From assembly GCA_963169915.1 (NCBI GenBank), contig CAUJEM010000142.1, positions 1-53,576 of the forward strand: a stretch of DNA of 53,576 nt. Reading direction: 5' to 3'. Source of the DNA: Myxococcota bacterium (GTDB taxonomy: Bacteria; Myxococcota_A; Polyangia; Polyangiales; Polyangiaceae). Under the pieces are notes generated by a model that saw only the letters and a list, made by a program, of their open reading frames with translations, was not told where the DNA came from and made no database searches. A program made the translations under genes and the position numbers. Of this stretch, positions 13,898 to 24,255 are shown in pieces. Numbering within the stretch: position 1 is the stretch's first letter; each line of letters opens with the position of its first letter.

Positions 13898-15754
13898 TCA
13901 GGTGTCGTGGCTGACCGTCCTCAGGTGCGGCCCTGCGTAGAGGATCTGCGCGCCCGCTCCCTGCGCGCGGAAGTAGAGGTGGAGCGTGGTGTGCTCGTTA
14001 CGGGCACCGTGTCCGAGGGTCAGGTGTTGCTGACACTCGACGCGGCTCCCGTCATCGAGCCGAAATTGGCGCTCGGCGCCGAAGGCCCTCATGGTCTCGG
14101 GGGAGTCTTTGGGGCTGTAGCTGGCACGCTTGCCCAACCGCTGCTCCACCAGGTGGCGCACCGCCGCAGGCTCCCCTCCCCCCAGCGCGATGCAGGCGAC
14201 GGCCTGCGACACGAGCGCCGTGTCTCTGAAGCCGGACGTCGCGGCGACCTTCAGGGCCGCTTGGGTGATCTGCAGCAGATCCTGGAACTGCGCGGCGAGC
14301 AGCTCCAGCGTCGCGCCGACCGCCTGGGGGAGCGCGTGGACCTCGTTGAGGCGGGCCTCCAGAGTGGCCACGCGCCGCTCCGCCTCGGCGCGTCCTTGCT
14401 CCGCGTTCTCGAGATCGCTCTCCAAGATCTGCAGCGCCGCCTCGATGCCCGTGAGCTCCGTGAGCGTGTTCATCAAGCGGCGCCGCAGCGTGGCGGCGGG
14501 CACCTCGTCCGGCCGCGCGGTGGACGGAGGGTGCGGCTCCGGACTGGGAGCGGAGCTGGGCGCGCTCACGGGGAGCTCGAGCGTGTCCTCTCCGGGCTCC
14601 TCCGGGTCGGGGCTCGTGCTCGTGGGGCGTGGCGCCCCGAGCTCCGCCTTCGGCTCGTCGCGCTGGAGCGTGGCGCCACGGAGCTCGGCCGCCGCCGCCC
14701 CCTCGGGCTCGACGGGTGGCGCCTGCGGCGCTCCGATGGAGGGGCTCACGGACGCCGTCGGCGCGTCGCCGGGTGACGCGGCGCCCTGGCCCGCGATGCT
14801 CTCCCGGAGCGCGCCGAGCAGCGGCACTGCCTCACCGAGCGTCGCTCGCGCCCCGCTCATGCTCGCCTGGAGCACCACCCGCTCCTCGTCCCCGACGCTC
14901 ATGACGCTCGGGCCGCCACCCCACGACGCGCTGAGCTCGCGGCGCCGCTCGTCCCTCCAGCCCCGCTCGTCGAGCATCACCACCAGCACCCGACGGAGCC
15001 ACCCGCCCGTGAAGTCGAGCGCTGAGCCGTCCGCCGTCTCGTAGGTCCTCCGCAGGAGCAGTGGGTGCGCCTCCAGCGGCTGACTCGTGGGGTCGAAGCC
15101 AGGGGCGTAGACGCGGACCCCGCCGTCGTAGCAGCTCCAGCGGCCGTCGAGCTTCCGCTGCTCGAAGGCGCTACGAAACGACAGCGAGGCCTCCCGCGAG
15201 CCCACCGACCACACCTGCGCCATCGGGCCGAGCTCCTTCACCAGGGCGTCGGGCGCGAGCCCAGGCGCGCCGCTCGCCAGGCACGACACGACCACGATGG
15301 GAATGCTCCGCCGCGGATCGAGCAACCTCACCACGAGCGCCTCCGCGCGAGCAGCGTCGTCCACGGCTCGCACCCCGAGGGGGAAGGCGGCGTGCTCGAC
15401 CGTCGCCCCTGCGGCGAGCAGCGCCTGCAGCAGGGGCCCGCCACCACGCGACTCGTCGGTGGGCGCGCCCGGGCCGTCGAAATGCAGCCCGACGCGGAGC
15501 ACGGGCGACGCGGCCGGCTCGATCAGGAGGCGCAGCGCGTAGGTCACGCGTGAGCCGTCAGCGAGCCGACCGAAGCGATGCACCGGCCGCCCAGGAGCAG
15601 GGACGCGGAGCCGCGGGAGCCGCTCCCCCGCGGGGGTCGACACGCCCGGGGAGGAACCCAGCTCGCCCGCCTCCCAGCGAGCGATGATGGCCACGAGCTC
15701 TGCGGCGTCGCGACCGCGCAAGGTGAGCTCTGGAAGGAAAAATTGCGTCGTCAT
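13898..15754 (-). CDS. Uncharacterised multi-domain coiled-coil protein next to the cas operon
   Basis: I do not recognise a named family for this 618-residue protein. Visible parts are: an N-terminal globular region (1-310) starting FFLPELTLRGRDAAELV, with a hydrophobic strand IPIVVVS (151-157) and a conserved-looking CYDGGVRVYAPGF block (208-220) followed by HPLLL; a Pro/Ala/Ser/Glu-rich linker (about 325-420); a coiled coil (about 425-475); a helical stretch (480-545); and a compact C-terminal domain (555-618) with LHLYFRAQ and ILYAGPHLRT. The strand-turn-GPHL ending recalls a small RelE/ParE-like or similar module seen at the C-terminus of some defence-associated proteins, but this is from memory and unverified. 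There is no signal peptide or membrane segment. It converges on csb2 with a 165-bp gap. A TAGGCT -10-like element lies 17 nt before the ATG. Confidence 0.85.
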   Translation of the reverse strand: MTTQFFLPELTLRGRDAAELVAIIARWEAGELGSSPGVSTPAGERLPRLRVPAPGRPVHRFGRLADGSRVTYALRLLIEPAASPVLRVGLHFDGPGAPTDESRGGGPLLQALLAAGATVEHAAFPLGVRAVDDAARAEALVVRLLDPRRSIPIVVVSCLASGAPGLAPDALVKELGPMAQVWSVGSREASLSFRSAFEQRKLDGRWSCYDGGVRVYAPGFDPTSQPLEAHPLLLRRTYETADGSALDFTGGWLRRVLVVMLDERGWRDERRRELSASWGGGPSVMSVGDEERVVLQASMSGARATLGEAVPLLGALRESIAGQGAASPGDAPTASVSPSIGAPQAPPVEPEGAAAAELRGATLQRDEPKAELGAPRPTSTSPDPEEPGEDTLELPVSAPSSAPSPEPHPPSTARPDEVPAATLRRRLMNTLTELTGIEAALQILESDLENAEQGRAEAERRVATLEARLNEVHALPQAVGATLELLAAQFQDLLQITQAALKVAATSGFRDTALVSQAVACIALGGGEPAAVRHLVEQRLGKRASYSPKDSPETMRAFGAERQFRLDDGSRVECQQHLTLGHGARNEHTTLHLYFRAQGAGAQILYAGPHLRTVSHDT

Positions 15755-15941
15755 GGCTTGGAGGCGCTGACAGCCTAGGGCTGCTGGCTGCGTCCATCAA
15801 ACGCCCCTCGCGCGGGCGGTCTTCCACGCTCGGCCGCGCCGGAGGCGCGTGGCGCGAGCTCGCCCAGGCCTCGCCAGCCCCAGCGCTCGCTCACGAAGCG
15901 CTGGCCTAGCGGCGCTCGGATCTGCGACCCTGCGCCTGCCC

Positions 15942-16466
15942 ATGCCGCTCACCCCCGACGTGCTCACTCGCGCCTCCGACCCCGTCCTGCAAGTGCGGCT
16001 GAGCCCGGAGGGACGCCTGCGCGGCGCGTCGGCGCGGGCGCGGATCGAGCGGCCAGCGGCGGAGGTGTGGGAGCTCCTTCAGGACCTCGAGGGCTACGTC
16101 CGCTACCTGCCGATGGTGGACCGCGTGGAGCGCTCCGGGGATGAGCTCACGCTGAGCCTGCGGTTCAAGCTCGGGCTCTTCTCCGCCGGCCTCCGCTTCA
16201 CCGCCCACGCGACGTACAGCGAGGGGCGCACGGTGGAGCTCCGCTGGGTCGCCGGTGAGCCGCGCGACCTCCGGCTGCGGTTCGAGCTCACGGACGCGGG
16301 AGACGGCGCTTGCATCGTGGACGGCGAGGGCGAGTTCGACCTCCAGTCCCTCGGCTGGGTGGTCAAGTACTTCTTGAAGCACCACCCGGAGATCGAGCTT
16401 GGCATCTACCCCGGCGTCGCGCTCGCGCTCATCGACGCCCTGAGGCGCGCCGCGGCGGCAAGGTAG
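15942..16466 (+). CDS. START/polyketide-cyclase-like (SRPBCC) protein
   Basis: The ATG at 15942 gives a 174-residue protein; an in-frame upstream start at 15849 would add 31 basic residues with no family support. The fold signature is clear: ARIERPAAEVWELLQDLEGYVRYLP (helix-turn typical of coenzyme Q-binding/START proteins, residues about 27-52), a middle set of beta strands, and a long C-terminal helix. Such proteins bind hydrophobic ligands in a deep cavity. The exact ligand is unknown. No signal peptide is evident. No clear ribosome site is seen. The gene is divergent from the 618-residue coiled-coil gene. Confidence 0.87.
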   Translation: MPLTPDVLTRASDPVLQVRLSPEGRLRGASARARIERPAAEVWELLQDLEGYVRYLPMVDRVERSGDELTLSLRFKLGLFSAGLRFTAHATYSEGRTVELRWVAGEPRDLRLRFELTDAGDGACIVDGEGEFDLQSLGWVVKYFLKHHPEIELGIYPGVALALIDALRRAAAAR

Positions 16467-16577
16467 GCGACGCCTCGCCGGCGTCGAGCGCTCGTGACCG
16501 CCCCGGCCTAGCGCAGGAACGCGGCCGCCCCAGTGGCCCCACCTGCAAGCGCGACGGGCTCACCCCGCCCGACGGCG

Positions 16578-17768
16578 CTACTCGTGAAAGGGATAGTACG
16601 GGGACTCCGTGTCCTGCTCCCAGAGCAGGCCGTCGTCCCACCGGTTGCCGCTGAACACCGAGCCGGGGCGCTCCGGTCGGTACGACGTGGTCGGGCCCCA
16701 GAAGCCACACGTGTAGCGGTGGCGGCTCGTCTTGGGGAACTGGAAATCCTTGATGTCGTTCGGCGTGGTCCCGCGCTGCACCACGTTGTTGGTGAATTCG
16801 ATGAACGTCGCGTTCGCAGGGTCGTCGTTGTAGGGCTTGCCGGGGTTCCAGCCGCCGTAGGCGCAGTAGCCTGCGTCCGTGGGAGCGAGGAAGAGGTTGG
16901 CGTCCACGCGGTTGTGGTGGATGGGTCCGAAGTCCGGGTACCCCGTCTGATTGGCGGAGCAGCCGCCGCCCTCCGCCGTCGCCGGGGCGTTGCACAGCAC
17001 GCTGTTGTGGCGGTAGGTGGTCCCGCTCTCCGTCCGCATCGCGGCGGCGTGCGCCTCGGGATCTTGGCTGATGTTCTGGTCGTGGAAGTAGGAGTCTTCC
17101 ACCACGCAGTCGCTGCACCACACCTGGCGATGACCACCGTAGAAGTTCAGGCGCCGGGCGGTGATGTTGCTGCCGGTGAGCCCCTGTCCGTCCCGGTCCG
17201 CACCAAAGTCGGCCTCCGAGTCGGTGATGGTGAGGCTCCCGCTCCTCACGTCGAGGTTGGCGCCAAGGAACTTGGAGTTCTTGATGGTGACGTTTCGCGC
17301 GGCGATGCTCAGCGTGTAGCACTGATCGATGAGCTGGCCGTCGAGCACGGCGTCGTCCTGCTCGAGGTGACAGGGCCCCGTGTAGCGCGTGAGCGCGGCG
17401 GCGCTGGGCACGCCCGTGGTCCGCGGCCCCGGGAAGCAGCCGCCCCAGGGATCCGGGCCGTCCGGCACGTACAGCGCCGTCCCCGCTGGGTAGCCACTGT
17501 GGTTGAGCTGCGCGACGTCCTGCGCGGTGACCACCCGCTTGGACACCGGACACGCTCCAGGCGGGGCGGCGTCGGCTCCGGCTGCGCCGCCGCCTCCGGC
17601 GGACCCATCGGGTGTGATGCGCTCGTTTCCACTCGCCGGCTCCGTCCCGCACGCGGTAAGGCACGCCGACGCGAGCAGCCACAGCGCCACGACGGCGCGG
17701 CCCGCCGCGCCGCCCGCCGCCGTCCACGCTCCCCCTACGCTGCGCCGCTCTTCGCTCCGCTGGGCCAC
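16578..17768 (-). CDS. Beta-helix surface lipoprotein
   Basis: This 396-residue protein starts with GTG, 5 nt after a strong GGAGGT ribosome site. A signal peptide with two possible lipobox cysteines (residues 36 and 40) precedes a Gly/Ala-rich linker. The rest has many short Asn/Asp-rich strands (VTIKNSKFLG, LTITDSEADFG, VVEDSYFHDQN, FIEFTNNVV), the pattern of a right-handed parallel beta-helix. Such folds often bind or cleave surface polysaccharides. No pectate-lyase catalytic motif is obvious. Several Cys residues suggest disulfides, in keeping with export. The function is unknown. Confidence 0.88.
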   Translation of the reverse strand: MAQRSEERRSVGGAWTAAGGAAGRAVVALWLLASACLTACGTEPASGNERITPDGSAGGGGAAGADAAPPGACPVSKRVVTAQDVAQLNHSGYPAGTALYVPDGPDPWGGCFPGPRTTGVPSAAALTRYTGPCHLEQDDAVLDGQLIDQCYTLSIAARNVTIKNSKFLGANLDVRSGSLTITDSEADFGADRDGQGLTGSNITARRLNFYGGHRQVWCSDCVVEDSYFHDQNISQDPEAHAAAMRTESGTTYRHNSVLCNAPATAEGGGCSANQTGYPDFGPIHHNRVDANLFLAPTDAGYCAYGGWNPGKPYNDDPANATFIEFTNNVVQRGTTPNDIKDFQFPKTSRHRYTCGFWGPTTSYRPERPGSVFSGNRWDDGLLWEQDTESPYYPFHE

Positions 17769-17921
17769 TCAAGACCTCCGTGACAGGCTACGCTCACGCG
17801 CGCCCGGCTCTGGGCTCGAGGGTGCGCGCGGCCTCGATGGTGCCACGGCGGCCCGCGCCGAGCCACCGCGCGCTGTCCGGCCGCCCGGGCGCTCTCTCCA
17901 CCTCCCTCGACCCAGCGCTGG

Positions 17922-17927
17922 TAGACT
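17922..17927 (+). promoter_or_regulatory. TAGACT -10 element, 7 nt from a GTG start
   Basis: TAGACT ends 7 nt before the GTG at 17935. With the usual 6-8 nt distance from -10 to transcription start, the mRNA would begin at the start codon, so it would be leaderless. No -35 is evident. Confidence 0.45.
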
Positions 17928-17934
17928 CGGCGGC

Positions 17935-19026
17935 GTGACGCCCCCCACGCCAGCACGCCGCCCAAGGCTCCGTCACGCTGGGCCGTGGGCGGCGCTGCAC
18001 GGCGCCGCGCTGGCGCTCGCGCTCGCCTCACTGCGCTGCGGTAGCGAGCAGCCCGAGGGCGGCGCATCGCCCCCCTCCGAGGCGGACGCCGGCCCCTCGC
18101 AGCCCGCGCCGCGCCAGTGGGAGGGCTGCGACGTCTTCCCCGTGAGGCACGTGCTCAACACCACCGTCGTCGGCGCGCCCGTGCACCCGGACAGCGCGCG
18201 GTGGCTCGCTCACACGCGCGAGGTGGCCGGGCCACACCCCAGACCCGGCGCCAGCGCGAGCGTCTGGGAGGGCTCGAGGAGCGGCATCCCCGTCAACTTC
18301 GGCGGCGTGCCTCGCGTGCTGGCGCTCGACGGCTCCTACGGTCAGCCCGCGAGCTCGTTCACCGCGATCCTCCCCGCCACCCCACGCCTCGAGGGCGAGC
18401 CGAACCCCGCCGGCGCGTGGGACCGTCACGCCCTGGTGTTCATCGCCGACGGCTGTCAGCTCGGAGAGCACATCAACTACCGCCGGGATCTGCTCCGCGA
18501 CTGGCTGACGGGCGCCTCGGTGCTGTGGAGCTTGACCGGCTACCAGCGCGCGCAGCCCTACGTGGAGGGAGGCGGCGCCGCGGAGGCCGCCAAGCTGCCC
18601 ATCGCGCCGCTCGTCTACCGCTACGACGAGGTCGCCAGCGGCGCGCTGGCGCACCCCTTGCGCTTTGCCGCGGAGGCCATCGCCAAGGGCCGGTTTCTCT
18701 GGCCGGCGGGGCGCACGGACGGCCGCGACGAGCACCCAGACGCCCTGCCCATGGGCGCCCGGCTCCGACTCCGCCCCGACGCCGATCTGAGCGCCTTGGG
18801 GCCCCAGGCGCGCGTCATCGCCGAGGCCCTGCAAGTGTGGGGCGCCTTCTTGGCGGACTCCGTGCCGGACGGCGGCCGCTGGGGCTTCACCGGCGAGGGG
18901 GATCCTCGCTGGGACGACGCGGATCTGCGCAGCCTGAGCACGCTCGATCTCGCCGACTTCGACGTGGTGGATCAGCGCGCGTGGCAGGTCGCGGAGGACT
19001 CGCTGGAGGCCAGGCTGCCCCGCTGA
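17935..19026 (+). CDS. Uncharacterised exported lipoprotein
   Basis: The GTG at 17935 is preferred over the far-upstream starts because it begins a signal peptide (LALALASLRC lipobox, Cys near residue 35) and sits 7 nt after a -10-like TAGACT. The 363-residue product has a CDVFPVRHVLNTTVVGAPVHP opening after the linker (the Cys-Asp-Val-Phe-Pro and Val-His-Pro turns are its key points), a NFGGVPRVLALDG block, and HALVFIADGCQL. It has the look of a family of secreted proteins of unknown function in Myxococcota and Actinobacteria. I cannot name an activity. Confidence 0.85.
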   Translation: MTPPTPARRPRLRHAGPWAALHGAALALALASLRCGSEQPEGGASPPSEADAGPSQPAPRQWEGCDVFPVRHVLNTTVVGAPVHPDSARWLAHTREVAGPHPRPGASASVWEGSRSGIPVNFGGVPRVLALDGSYGQPASSFTAILPATPRLEGEPNPAGAWDRHALVFIADGCQLGEHINYRRDLLRDWLTGASVLWSLTGYQRAQPYVEGGGAAEAAKLPIAPLVYRYDEVASGALAHPLRFAAEAIAKGRFLWPAGRTDGRDEHPDALPMGARLRLRPDADLSALGPQARVIAEALQVWGAFLADSVPDGGRWGFTGEGDPRWDDADLRSLSTLDLADFDVVDQRAWQVAEDSLEARLPR

Positions 19027-19114
19027 GCGCCCTGGCCTACCGCTGGCTCCTCGAGGCGCGAGCGCGCTCAGGCTGCGGCGCGCCGTAGGCAGGCCTCGAC
19101 GGCTCGCCGCGCGC

Positions 19115-20647
<1,533 letters not shown>

Positions 20648-20697
20648 TGGGGGGGCACCTAGAAGGGGCGGGCCCGCGCGCCGCGCTGCCCCTCACC

Positions 20698-22233
20698 CTA
20701 CTGCAGCTCATAGGCGCCTAGATCACAGGCGCCCCGCCGTGGCTGTCCGCGCTGATCGAGCGCCGGGCAGCCCTCGCCAGCGTCCACCGCGGGGCTCTCC
20801 GGGTCGAGGGCGAGCGTCTCGGTGGGGCCACCGTTGGCGGCCAGGCCGCCGAGCCTCGGGTCCTTCACGATGACGTCACTTGTGCAGCGGGTGTCCTCGC
20901 CCTTGGCCAGCGCGGGATCCGGCCACTGCAAGTTGTGACCCCCTCGGAGCGTCGAGCGGCAGCTCTGCGCGATGCCCCACGGGTTGTTGGAGCCGTTGCC
21001 CACGATGAGTGAATTGGCGAGCGATGAGGCGTCGTCTTCGGCGAAGACGGCGCCGCCGGAGCGCTCCGCCACGTTGCCGACCACCGTCAGGCCGTTGAGG
21101 ACGAGCTTCTTGCCGGAGAGCGCGCCGCCGTAGCCGTGCTCCGAGCCGGCGGTGCCCGCCTGGTTCTCCACGAAGGTGGAGCTGGAGATGAAGCTCGTGT
21201 GGTGCCCGTCCACCCAGAGGGCGCCGCCGTGCGTGGCGGCGTGGTTGCGTGCAAAGAGGCTGTTGGCGAGCGTGAGCCGGGCATTGCCGGGTCGCAGCGC
21301 TCCCCCCAGCCCGTCGCCCTCCGCGTTGGGGCGCACCTCATTGTCCGTGAACGAGCACTGATTGACGATGAGCTCGTCCGGGCTGTACGCGAAGAGGAAC
21401 GCCGCCCCCCCTTCGCCGATGCCCACGTTGCCGGAGAAGCGGCAGCCGCACAGCTCGATGGTGCCGCCGACGGCGTCGTCCGTCTTGGCGCTGGCGCCGT
21501 CGGTGTAGACGGCGCCGCCCGCGCCGCGCGTGGACTCGTTGTCCGTGAACACGGAGTCGATGATGGTGAGCCCGGACAGCATGTTGAACACCGCGCCCCC
21601 GAGGCCGCCACGGTTGCGGGAGAACGTGCTGCGGACGATGGTCATCCGCGATGCGCTGGGCGTGTCGAGCGCCCCGCCGCCCTCTTCCCCGCTCGAGCCT
21701 GCGACGTTGTCCTCGAAGACGCAGTCGCGCACGTCGAGCGAGCCGGCCCAACCGCCGCGGATGGCGCCGCCGCTCGCCCAGCCGCCGTCCGTGGCCGTGG
21801 CCAGGCCTCCGCGGAAGCGCAGCCGGCGCACCGCCAGGTGGACGTGCGAGTCGGCGAGCAGCAGCCGCGAGCGCCCCAGCCCCTCCAGCGTCACCAGCCC
21901 GCCACCGTCGATGATGGCGTCGGCGCGGACGCGCACCTCTCGCGTGATGGTGATGGTCACGGGCGCGCCGCCGCAGTGAAAGCGCAGGTCGCCGCCCGCC
22001 GCGGCGGCCTCCTCGAGCGCCTCGTTCGTGCAGCTCTCCGGCGTGCCGTCGCCGATCACCACCTCCACGCCCAGCGGCGCGGGCGCGGGCGGCTCCACGC
22101 AGCTCGACGGCAGCTCGCGCGGCGGCGGCTCTCCCCGCGCGTCACCGCCGCCACACCCGCCGAGCGCGCCGCTCGAGCCCACCACCACGACCAGCGCGGC
22201 CCACGACTCAGCCTGCCACCCAGCGCGCGTCAT
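20698..22233 (-). CDS. Beta-helix lipoprotein with a choice-of-anchor Q-type C-terminus
   Basis: This 511-residue protein has a signal peptide with lipobox GALGGC (Cys near residue 27) and a Pro-rich linker. Repeated units of about 25 residues follow, with the pattern GGA(V/I/L)...NSxFxxN (for example IIDSVFTDN, TLANSLFARN, TFVENQAG). This is the classic polymorphic-outer-membrane-protein-like right-handed beta-helix. The last residues (LDQRGQPRRGACDLGAYE) match the end of the choice-of-anchor Q domain. It should be exposed on the cell surface. The ATG is preceded by TAGCCT with only 6 nt between them, so it may be leaderless. Its role is unknown; adhesion or polysaccharide contact is plausible. 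Confidence 0.9.
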   Translation of the reverse strand: MTRAGWQAESWAALVVVVGSSGALGGCGGGDARGEPPPRELPSSCVEPPAPAPLGVEVVIGDGTPESCTNEALEEAAAAGGDLRFHCGGAPVTITITREVRVRADAIIDGGGLVTLEGLGRSRLLLADSHVHLAVRRLRFRGGLATATDGGWASGGAIRGGWAGSLDVRDCVFEDNVAGSSGEEGGGALDTPSASRMTIVRSTFSRNRGGLGGAVFNMLSGLTIIDSVFTDNESTRGAGGAVYTDGASAKTDDAVGGTIELCGCRFSGNVGIGEGGAAFLFAYSPDELIVNQCSFTDNEVRPNAEGDGLGGALRPGNARLTLANSLFARNHAATHGGALWVDGHHTSFISSSTFVENQAGTAGSEHGYGGALSGKKLVLNGLTVVGNVAERSGGAVFAEDDASSLANSLIVGNGSNNPWGIAQSCRSTLRGGHNLQWPDPALAKGEDTRCTSDVIVKDPRLGGLAANGGPTETLALDPESPAVDAGEGCPALDQRGQPRRGACDLGAYELQ

Positions 22234-22366
22234 GGCTCCAGGCTACCAGCAGGCGGGGCGACGCGGCAGCGGGGAGACCCGGCCACGCGCGGCGCTCTCG
22301 CGCCCGGCGCGCCTGGACGCCGCCTCCGCGCCAGCCTAGGGTCAGCGTCCTCCGGGACCCGCCTGC

Positions 22367-24187
22367 GTGAAGCTCGTCTGGGACAGCGTCGTCTTCCTCG
22401 TCGTCAACGCGGCGCGCTTCCTGGTGCTCGTGGCGCTCCTCGGGGTTGGAATGCTCGCGGTGGACGCCGCTCGTCAGCGCTGGGCCAAGGACCCTCGCGC
22501 CTCCATCGGGGAGCTTCAGGCGCGGTTGGACGCCCTCTACGCCCGGGAGCGCGACGCGCTGGCGGTGGAGCAGCGCGCCGAGCGCGCCCTCGTGGAGGGG
22601 CGTCGCCGCGTCGACGACGCCCGGCAGTCCGCGGAGCAGGCCATCGCGCGAGCGACGGCGGCGCAGCAGGAGCCCCTGCGCCAGCAGCAGCTCGCCGACA
22701 GCCGCCTCTACGGCTTGCTGCGGGATCTGGGCGAGACCAGCGAGAGCAGCCTGGCGCCGGAGGCGCGCCAGGAGACCTTCCCCCGGCTGTGCGCCCAGTC
22801 CGCGCTCATCTCGCGCCAGTACTGCGAAGAGTGGCGGGACGAGGCCGTCCGCCTGACGCCCAGCGGCAGCGGAGACTGGCACGCCCAGCTCAACCAGGCG
22901 CTGGATGAGAAGTGCGGGCTCATCGCCGTCGCCAGGTCGACCGTCCGCAACTGGCGCACGGAGAACCTGGCCGTGTGCGTCTGGCCGGGGAACAAGCCCG
23001 CGCGCGCCTTCGCCGCTTCCTTCGTCCTCGCGGTGGACAGCTATCAGGCGCTCCAGGCCGCCCGCGCGCAGGTCCAGAGGGTCGAGGGAGAGCTCACCAA
23101 GGCGAAGGCCGCCTTGCTCCAGCTCAGCGACTCCACCGAGGAGCTCGCGAGGGCCCATGACGACGCGCTGCGCGCACGACAGCTCGTGAGCTCCGAGCTC
23201 CAGGCGGCGGAGGGCGCGCTCGCCCAGCTCCGCGCCGATCCGTGGCTTCGCCTCCAGGAAGGGTGGGGGTGGTTCTGGGACCACATGATCGAGCCCTTCG
23301 GGCCGTGGGTGCTCGGAAGCATGGCCACGCCCTACGCCATCTCATGGCTCGTCTGGGGGGTGGCCGGCCATGCGCGGAGCCTCCGCCCCTTTCGCTTGAG
23401 CGAGGCGCGGCCCGGCGAGCTGGAGGTCACGGACACGGGGCTCAGCTACTCGGCGCCGCTGGCCGGAGGGGGGCGCAGCACCCTGCGCGTGGAGGAGGGC
23501 GTGCGACACTGCGAGGTCCACTTGGCGCCGGGGGAGGAGCTCCTGGTCCGCGCGGAGTACGTCGCCTCCTCCTACGGCGGCAAGTCCCAGTGGCTGCTGA
23601 GCTGGCGCTTCATGGCCGCCAGCTACGCGGCGGGCCTGGTGGCGATGACGCGCTTCGACGGGGCGACCACGCCGTCGCTCTCGCTCGGGGCGCGCGGCGC
23701 ACGGCACGGTCATGAGTACGTGGCCAAGGTCAGCCTCGAGCACCACCCGGGGGTGGTGGTGCTGCCCTCCTCCGTCGTCGCCCTGCAGGGGGCGCTGCAG
23801 CTCCGTCGGCGCTGGAGCCTGAGGTGGAGTAGCCTGCTACGCGGGCAGCTCCGCTACTTCTACCTCTCGGGGACGGGCAGCTTCTACGTGGCGGGCACCG
23901 GCGGAGTGAAGCCCATCGCCGTGGGGCGCGGCGCCGGCGCTGGCGCGCATGCGCAGCTCTCCGAGGCGCTGGTGCTGGCGTGGGACGGCGGGCTCGGCTG
24001 GGGCTTCGCCCGCAATGAAAACTACCTACAGGCCGCGCTCTTGCGCCGGCAAGACCTGTTCGAGGCCGCGCTGGACGGGCACGGCCTCTACCTCCAAGGC
24101 CACTCGCTGAAGGAGGTGAAGGTGAGCGGCGCCACGCGCCTGCTGAGCGGCCTCTGGGACGTCATCCTGAAGATCTTCGGGATCTGA
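22367..24187 (+). CDS. Membrane coiled-coil protein with AIM24-like C-terminal domain
   Basis: The 606-residue protein starts with GTG; no strong ribosome site is seen. Residues about 5-33 form a transmembrane helix. A long charged helical region (about 45-115) and a second one (about 225-290) can form coiled coils. A second membrane segment follows near 310-335 (FGPWVLGSMATPYAISWLVW). The C-terminal part (about 350-600) is beta-rich and resembles the AIM24 family: LAPGEELLVRAEYVA, a GVVVLPSSVVAL strand, then SGTGSFYVAGTGGVKPI. AIM24-type proteins have a double-stranded beta-helix fold; the mitochondrial member affects cristae structure, while bacterial roles are unclear. The fusion to a membrane coiled coil is unusual. 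Confidence 0.85.
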   Translation: MKLVWDSVVFLVVNAARFLVLVALLGVGMLAVDAARQRWAKDPRASIGELQARLDALYARERDALAVEQRAERALVEGRRRVDDARQSAEQAIARATAAQQEPLRQQQLADSRLYGLLRDLGETSESSLAPEARQETFPRLCAQSALISRQYCEEWRDEAVRLTPSGSGDWHAQLNQALDEKCGLIAVARSTVRNWRTENLAVCVWPGNKPARAFAASFVLAVDSYQALQAARAQVQRVEGELTKAKAALLQLSDSTEELARAHDDALRARQLVSSELQAAEGALAQLRADPWLRLQEGWGWFWDHMIEPFGPWVLGSMATPYAISWLVWGVAGHARSLRPFRLSEARPGELEVTDTGLSYSAPLAGGGRSTLRVEEGVRHCEVHLAPGEELLVRAEYVASSYGGKSQWLLSWRFMAASYAAGLVAMTRFDGATTPSLSLGARGARHGHEYVAKVSLEHHPGVVVLPSSVVALQGALQLRRRWSLRWSSLLRGQLRYFYLSGTGSFYVAGTGGVKPIAVGRGAGAGAHAQLSEALVLAWDGGLGWGFARNENYLQAALLRRQDLFEAALDGHGLYLQGHSLKEVKVSGATRLLSGLWDVILKIFGI

Positions 24188-24188
24188 G

Positions 24189-24208
24189 CGGCGCGCCGTC
24201 GCGCGCCG
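24189..24208 (+). terminator. GC hairpin after the AIM24-like gene
   Basis: CGGCGCG (24189-24195) pairs with CGCGCCG (24202-24208) around a 6-nt loop, immediately after the stop codon. No T-tract follows, so it may only slow the polymerase. Confidence 0.35.
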
Positions 24209-24255
24209 GCCGCCGGTCGCCGAGGGCGAGCGCTCGATGCTAAGCTCTGGCGTCC

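Noticed and set aside
13766..14776. Plus-strand frame of 336 codons opposite the 618-residue gene
   Set aside because: It is an antisense frame caused by high GC; the minus-strand protein has domain-like features and the plus frame does not.
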